Positions 32,801 through 37,228 of a stretch of 37,228 nucleotides of DNA are shown here, piece by piece. The stretch lies in the NCBI GenBank assembly GCA_016936535.1, contig JAFGXP010000029.1:1-37228 (forward strand), given 5' to 3'. Position 1 is the first letter of the stretch, and each line of letters starts with the position of its first letter. The notes under the pieces were generated by a model. That model saw nothing but the letters and a program-made list of their open reading frames with translations. It made no database searches and was not told the origin of the DNA. The stretch is from Thiotrichales bacterium. GTDB lineage: Bacteria; Pseudomonadota; Gammaproteobacteria; Thiomicrospirales; Thiomicrospiraceae. A program made the translations under genes and the position numbers.

Positions 32801-33970
32801 ATGAAAACGCACTCGTTCAAAACCTCATCCCCGCTGTTACTCCCGCTGCTGATTTGCAGTTTTTTTACTCTGGGCCTACTCCAAAGCAACAAAGCCTATG
32901 CCGAAACGGCGCAGCAACAGCCGCCCATGCCAGTGCAGGTAGAAAGGGTTGAACCCAAAAACTTTGCTTATCAAACAGAATATCCGGCACAACTGGCTGC
33001 CAGTCAGGCCGTGGGTGTCCATGCACGAGTGACTGGGACCATCGAAAAACAGTTTTACCTGGAAGGAAGCCTTATCAAAGCGGGTGAGCCCTTATATAAG
33101 ATTGATGATCGTCGCTACCAAGCGACTAAAAACCAAGCCGAAGCCCGACTCAAAAGCGCAAAGGTTCAAGTTCAGCAAAACAAAGTCAACTATGACCGAG
33201 TGAAAAGCTTGCGTGCAAAACAGTCGGTCAGCGATCAAGATGTGGACGATGCATTCACTGCATGGCAAACCGCAATCGCGGATGTTGATGCCGCTCAAGC
33301 CGCGTTGCTCAGCGCCCAAATTGAGCTAGACGATACGATTATTAAAGCGGAAATCGGCGGCATTATTGGTCAACGGCAAAAAGATGTCGGTGACCTGATT
33401 AATCCATTAAACGGCGACAGTCTTCTCAACCACATTACCCAAACCGATCCCATCCATGCCCATTTTGCGATTGCCGATGGTGACCGCCAAGCCTTACTGA
33501 AGTGGGTTGATGCGGGCTTAGTCAAGGCTTACGCAACACCGAAAGTCAGCATGCTCACAATGTCCGGACAAAAACCCCAAGCGGGAACCGTTGATTTTAT
33601 TGATGCGCAACTCGATCTCAAAACCGCCTCACAAGCCGTGCGTGCTGCTTTTACCAATCCAGAACAACGCTTATTACCCGGCCAATTTGTGCGCTTAAAC
33701 GTCCAACTAGGCGAATGGCAACAACTCCTGAGCGTGCCGGAAAAAGCGATTATGCAAGTCGGTGGACAAAGTTTTGTCTATCTTGCAGAGGATGGAAAAG
33801 CGCAAATGAAACCGGTGCAGTTGGCTGGTCAAGTTGATGGTCGTTGGCTGATTAAAAGTGGCTTAAATGCCGGTGATGCTGTCATTATTGGCAACTTGAT
33901 TAAGCTGCGTCCAAACAGTCCCGTACAGATTCTCACAGCTGAGGCCACGGCACCAGCGGGAGGCAATTGA
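32801..33970 (+). CDS. RND efflux periplasmic adaptor (AcrA/MexA-like)
   Basis: A 389-residue membrane fusion protein linking the RND permease to an outer-membrane channel. A signal peptide (about 1-34, ending KAYA before E) lacks a good lipobox, so it may be a soluble periplasmic protein rather than a lipoprotein. The lipoyl half-motif VGVHARVTGTIEKQFYLEGS is at about 70-89, a coiled-coil hairpin (about 105-175) follows, and the second half-motif TIIKAEIGGIIGQRQKDVGD comes next. A beta-barrel and membrane-proximal domain complete it (LLPGQFVRLNV). It is the first gene of a two-gene operon under the divergent TetR; its stop overlaps the next start by one base (TGATG). Confidence 0.93.
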   Translation: MKTHSFKTSSPLLLPLLICSFFTLGLLQSNKAYAETAQQQPPMPVQVERVEPKNFAYQTEYPAQLAASQAVGVHARVTGTIEKQFYLEGSLIKAGEPLYKIDDRRYQATKNQAEARLKSAKVQVQQNKVNYDRVKSLRAKQSVSDQDVDDAFTAWQTAIADVDAAQAALLSAQIELDDTIIKAEIGGIIGQRQKDVGDLINPLNGDSLLNHITQTDPIHAHFAIADGDRQALLKWVDAGLVKAYATPKVSMLTMSGQKPQAGTVDFIDAQLDLKTASQAVRAAFTNPEQRLLPGQFVRLNVQLGEWQQLLSVPEKAIMQVGGQSFVYLAEDGKAQMKPVQLAGQVDGRWLIKSGLNAGDAVIIGNLIKLRPNSPVQILTAEATAPAGGN

Positions 33971-36900
33971 TGCTGACCAAAACCTTTATCGATCGGCCCG
34001 TTTTAGCCAGTGTTTTCTCCTTGATTGTGATTATTGCCGGTTATCTGGCGATGAAGACCCTGCCGGTCGCCGAGTATCCGGAGATTGTTCCCCCGCAAGT
34101 GCAAGTGATTGCCAATTATCCAGGTGCCAGTGCAGAGACCATCTCGGAAACCGTTGCAGCGCCCCTAGAGCAGGCAATCAATGGCATCGACGATATGCTA
34201 TATATCAATTCGGTAACCTCCTCTTCCGGCACCCTTAACTTGACGGTGACTTTTGAAATCGGCACCAACATTGACCAAGCCAATATTAACGTCAACAACA
34301 AGGTACAAAGCGCTTTAAGTCGCTTGCCGGTTGAAGTGCAACAATTAGGCGTGCAGGTTAATAAACGCTCGCCAAGCATTTTGAAAGTGATTTCGCTCTA
34401 TTCGCAAGACGCTTCCTTGGACACGGTCTTTATTGCCAACTATGGTCTGATTAACGTGGTGGATGAATTGGCGCGTATTCCTGGTGTTGGCGAAGTTCGG
34501 CAATTTGGCGCAAAAGACTATTCCATGCGCATCTGGCTCGACCCCAATAAATTACAACGCTTTGCTCTGACGCCTGCAGATGTTCAGCAAGCCATTCATC
34601 AACAAAACTCTCAGTTTGCGGCCGGAAGTTTTGGTGCCGAGCCGGATGGAAGAGGTGCCTTTACCTATACCGTGACCACTTCAGGGCGCTTGAGCGATCC
34701 AAAGGCGTTTGAAAACATCATTTTACGCACTGAAAGCAATGGTGCCCTGTTACGCTTAAAAGATGTGGCACGCGTTGAACTGGGCGCGCAAGCCTATAAC
34801 TTTAATGCCACATTTGATGGCAAACCTGCGGTACCGATGGGCGTTTTCTTGCAGCCAAATGCCAATGCATTGGAAGCCTCGGCTTTGATTGACGCCAAAA
34901 TGGCCGAGCTGGAAAAACAATTTCCGCAAGGCTTAAACTACGCTATTCCGTACGACACCAGTGAGTTCGTTAAAATTTCCATCGACAAGGTGATTTACAC
35001 CCTGTTTGAAGCGTTGATTCTGGTCGTTCTGGTGGTGTTTCTCTTTCTACAAAACTGGCGAGCGACCTTGATTCCGGTCTTGGCGATTCCAGTTTCTATT
35101 GTGGGCACCTTTGTCGGCATGTATCTGCTGGGCTTCTCAATCAACCAGTTGACCTTGTTCGGGATGATTTTGGCCATCGGGATTGTTGTTGATGACGCCA
35201 TTATTGTGGTGGAAAACGTTGAGCGAATTATGCGTGATGAGCATCTCAAAGCAAGGGATGCCACGATCAAAGCCATGCAAGAAATTACCGGACCAATTAT
35301 TGCGATTGTTCTTGTTTTGGGTGCTGTCTTTATTCCCGTGGCCTTTATCGGTGGCTTGACCGGCGAGATGTACAAACAATTTGCCATTACCATCGTTATT
35401 TCTGTGACCATTTCAGGGATTGTCGCCTTAACACTAACCCCAGCGCTGTGTGCCAATATGCTTAAGGAAGGCCACATTCAACCTAACTTGCTGTTCCGTG
35501 GCTTTAACCGTTTTTTTGACGGACTGACCCGAGGTTTTTCCTTCGGAGTGCGGCAAATTATGCGTTACAGTGCGCTTAGCATTTTGTTGTTCGGTGGTCT
35601 GGTTTATGTCACCTTTGACACACTGCAAGGGATTCCAAAGAGCCTGGTGCCACAAGAAGACAAGGGGGTGTTGTTTGTATTGAGTTATTTACCCCCGGCT
35701 TCAGCGCTCAGCCGCACGGAAGAAGTGCGCGATCAAGTCAGCGATCTGGTACTGAACCATCCCAGTATTCAACACTCCACCAATTTTGCAGGCTTTGATT
35801 TGCAAACCTTTACCAATCGCACCGATTCCGCCGTTGGCTTTGTCAAACTCAAACATTGGGATGAGCGTGACGATCCGCAACAGGTCTCTTCCGCGATTGT
35901 GGCACAACTGTTTGGCCAGTTAATGACCGTCCCAGAAGCGTTCAGCATTCCGATTGGAATGCCGACAATTATGGGCATGAGTATGACTGGAGGCTTTGAA
36001 GCTTATCTGCAAAACCGCACTGGTTCAGGTTCTTTAGCCCTGGCCGAAATCACGGATGAGTTAATCGCCAAAGCCAGTCAGCGCCCAGAACTGCAACAGG
36101 TACGCACCACCTTCTCGACCAAGATTCCACAATATGAAGCCTTGGTAGATCGTGAAAAAGCCCAACTTTTAAATGTTTCCGAACAGGAGATTTTTGCAGC
36201 GATGCAAGCGACGTTCGGCAGTCTCTATGTGAACGACTTCACCCTATATGGCCGTACCTTTAAAGTGAACCTGCAAGCGGAAGCGGATTTTCGTCAATCG
36301 CCGGAAGACTTAAAACAAGTCTTTGTCCGCTCGCGCAGTGGCGAAATGATTCCGCTGAGTGCGCTGGTCGAATTTAAGCGCACAACCGGGGCAGATGTTA
36401 TCGACCGTTTTAATCTCTTCCCAGCCGCCAAATTAATGGGAGAGCCTGCACCCGGTTATAGTTCAGGTCAAGCACTGGCTGCGTTTGAAGAGGTGGTTCA
36501 AGAGGTTTTACCCGAGGGCTATTCCTTGGGCTGGGTCGGCGAAGCTTACCAGCAGAAAAAATCGGCCGATTCTGGAAACCAAGCTTTTCTCTTCGGTTTA
36601 TTGTTTGTGTTCCTGATTTTAGCGGCACTCTATGAACGCTGGTCTATTCCTTTAGCTGTACTGACAGCGGTACCCTTTGCTGTTCTCGGTGCCTCGGTAG
36701 CGGTGATTCTCAGCGGTCTGACCAACGACATCTACTTTGAATTAGGTCTGTTAACACTGATTGGTTTATCAGCAAAAAACGCTATTTTGATTGTCGAAGT
36801 TGCCATTCAAGAACACCGTGCCGGCATGCCTCTGGAGCAAGCTGCTCAATTGGCTGCCAAGCGTCGCTTCCGGCCAATTGTCATGACTTCACTCGCCTTC

Positions 36901-37086
36901 ACCATCGCCGCCATTCCATTAATGCTCAGCACAGGTGCTGGGGCTGCTGCGCGGGAATCCGTTGGTACCGGCTTGGTTGGGGGGATGATTTTTGCCACCA
37001 TCCTAGCACCGCTGTTTGTGCCGATGTTCTTCAAACTAATTGCGCGCTTCAGCGAGTCATCAAAAACGCGGCAGCATAGTGTGTAA
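33970..37086 (+). CDS. RND efflux permease, HAE1 family (AcrB/MexB-like)
   Basis: A 1038-residue inner-membrane trimeric drug/proton antiporter. The N-terminus FIDRPVLASVFSLIVIIAGY is typical. The proton-relay residues are present: D408-D409 in GIVVDDAIIVVEN and K936 in GLSAKNAILIVEVA. Two large periplasmic loops follow TM1 and TM7, with the family segments NYPGASAETISETVAAPLEQ and LVPQEDKG. Length agrees with AcrB (1049). It extrudes hydrophobic compounds through its adaptor and an outer-membrane channel, but no channel gene lies in this operon. The start is the ATG at 33970, not the TTG before it. A strong terminator follows 50 bases after the stop. Confidence 0.96.
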   Translation: MLTKTFIDRPVLASVFSLIVIIAGYLAMKTLPVAEYPEIVPPQVQVIANYPGASAETISETVAAPLEQAINGIDDMLYINSVTSSSGTLNLTVTFEIGTNIDQANINVNNKVQSALSRLPVEVQQLGVQVNKRSPSILKVISLYSQDASLDTVFIANYGLINVVDELARIPGVGEVRQFGAKDYSMRIWLDPNKLQRFALTPADVQQAIHQQNSQFAAGSFGAEPDGRGAFTYTVTTSGRLSDPKAFENIILRTESNGALLRLKDVARVELGAQAYNFNATFDGKPAVPMGVFLQPNANALEASALIDAKMAELEKQFPQGLNYAIPYDTSEFVKISIDKVIYTLFEALILVVLVVFLFLQNWRATLIPVLAIPVSIVGTFVGMYLLGFSINQLTLFGMILAIGIVVDDAIIVVENVERIMRDEHLKARDATIKAMQEITGPIIAIVLVLGAVFIPVAFIGGLTGEMYKQFAITIVISVTISGIVALTLTPALCANMLKEGHIQPNLLFRGFNRFFDGLTRGFSFGVRQIMRYSALSILLFGGLVYVTFDTLQGIPKSLVPQEDKGVLFVLSYLPPASALSRTEEVRDQVSDLVLNHPSIQHSTNFAGFDLQTFTNRTDSAVGFVKLKHWDERDDPQQVSSAIVAQLFGQLMTVPEAFSIPIGMPTIMGMSMTGGFEAYLQNRTGSGSLALAEITDELIAKASQRPELQQVRTTFSTKIPQYEALVDREKAQLLNVSEQEIFAAMQATFGSLYVNDFTLYGRTFKVNLQAEADFRQSPEDLKQVFVRSRSGEMIPLSALVEFKRTTGADVIDRFNLFPAAKLMGEPAPGYSSGQALAAFEEVVQEVLPEGYSLGWVGEAYQQKKSADSGNQAFLFGLLFVFLILAALYERWSIPLAVLTAVPFAVLGASVAVILSGLTNDIYFELGLLTLIGLSAKNAILIVEVAIQEHRAGMPLEQAAQLAAKRRFRPIVMTSLAFTIAAIPLMLSTGAGAAARESVGTGLVGGMIFATILAPLFVPMFFKLIARFSESSKTRQHSV

Positions 37087-37136
37087 GGTGCCAGCTTGAG
37101 CTGGCCAAGCCGACACAAAAACTCGTAAAAGAGCAT

Positions 37137-37177
37137 AAAAAAACCCGCTTGAACCTGAGTGTTCAAGCGGGTTTTTT
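37137..37177. terminator. Strong bidirectional intrinsic terminator
   Basis: A perfect 14-bp stem (37141-37154 with 37161-37174) containing CCCGCTTGAAC/GTTCAAGCGGG closes a 6-nt loop CTGAGT, flanked by an A run on the left (37137-37143) and a T run on the right (37172-37177). It ends the pump operon on the plus strand and the convergent gene entering from the right on the minus strand. Confidence 0.92.
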
Positions 37178-37178
37178 A

Positions 37179-37228
37179 TCACCAACGCTTTTTAAGCGCC
37201 AATCTTAACCATAATTTACCCGTTTGTA
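37179..37228 (-). CDS. C-terminal fragment of a minus-strand gene
   Basis: Read leftward from the window edge, an open frame encodes QTGKLWLRLALKKRW and stops at TGA (37181-37179), two bases before the bidirectional terminator. The position of the stop next to the terminator supports a real gene end, but 15 residues are too few to name a family. Confidence 0.35.
   Translation of the reverse strand, partial: QTGKLWLRLALKKRW

Overview
The window reads as chromosome of a free-living gammaproteobacterium. The tRNA wobble-uridine genes cmoA, cmoB and cmoM, a zinc-ribbon thioredoxin 2, and an lplT-aas lysophospholipid salvage pair all fit that class. Genes are dense and roughly half G+C, while the first 300 bases are only about 25% G+C by hand count. 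A Thiomicrospira-like sulfur oxidiser is possible, but that is only an impression. No transposase, integrase, phage gene, CRISPR array, rRNA or complete tRNA was seen.

Layout. (1) 1-557: AT-rich non-coding DNA ending in a promoter and a possible small RNA or attenuator that stops at a strong terminator. (2) 558-1759, plus strand: a protein built from two 60-residue repeats, trxC, and a small membrane protein. (3) 8733-1746, minus strand: a six-gene operon, moxR - DUF58 - DUF4381 - VWA - VWA/TPR - batD. (4) 9081-9969, minus: a DUF423 membrane protein and a secreted hypothetical protein. (5) 10103-12557, plus: a flavoprotein and a CPA2-type cation/proton antiporter. (6) 16196-12609, minus: cmoM, a membrane-anchored non-specific nuclease, cmoA, cmoB. 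(7) 16541-17365, plus: a DUF2189 membrane protein. (8) 17521-24694, plus: a second six-gene operon in exactly the same order as (3). (9) 24736-28361: a histone-deacetylase-like enzyme divergent from an acyl-CoA synthetase/GNAT fusion. (10) 32626-28371, minus: a TetR regulator, lplT and aas. (11) 32801-37086, plus: a two-gene RND efflux pump that ends at a textbook bidirectional terminator, beyond which lies the tail of one more minus-strand gene.

How the genes work together. The two MoxR/Bat-type operons dominate. In each, a MoxR AAA+ ATPase probably remodels or loads VWA-domain membrane proteins, with DUF58, DUF4381 and BatD as envelope partners. The copies are diverged paralogues lying head-to-head about 9 kb apart, and each holds one VWA protein with an altered metal site. 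The cmo cluster carries most of the pathway that makes and methylates 5-carboxymethoxyuridine in tRNA. TetR and the RND pump look like a repressor-pump pair sharing symmetric operators. The deacetylase and acetyltransferase may form a reversible protein-acetylation pair.

The least expected signals are two parS-like CACGTG palindromes (9077-9092 and 18551-18566), the candidate small RNA at 371-503, and the pair of parallel Bat operons with complementary metal-site defects.
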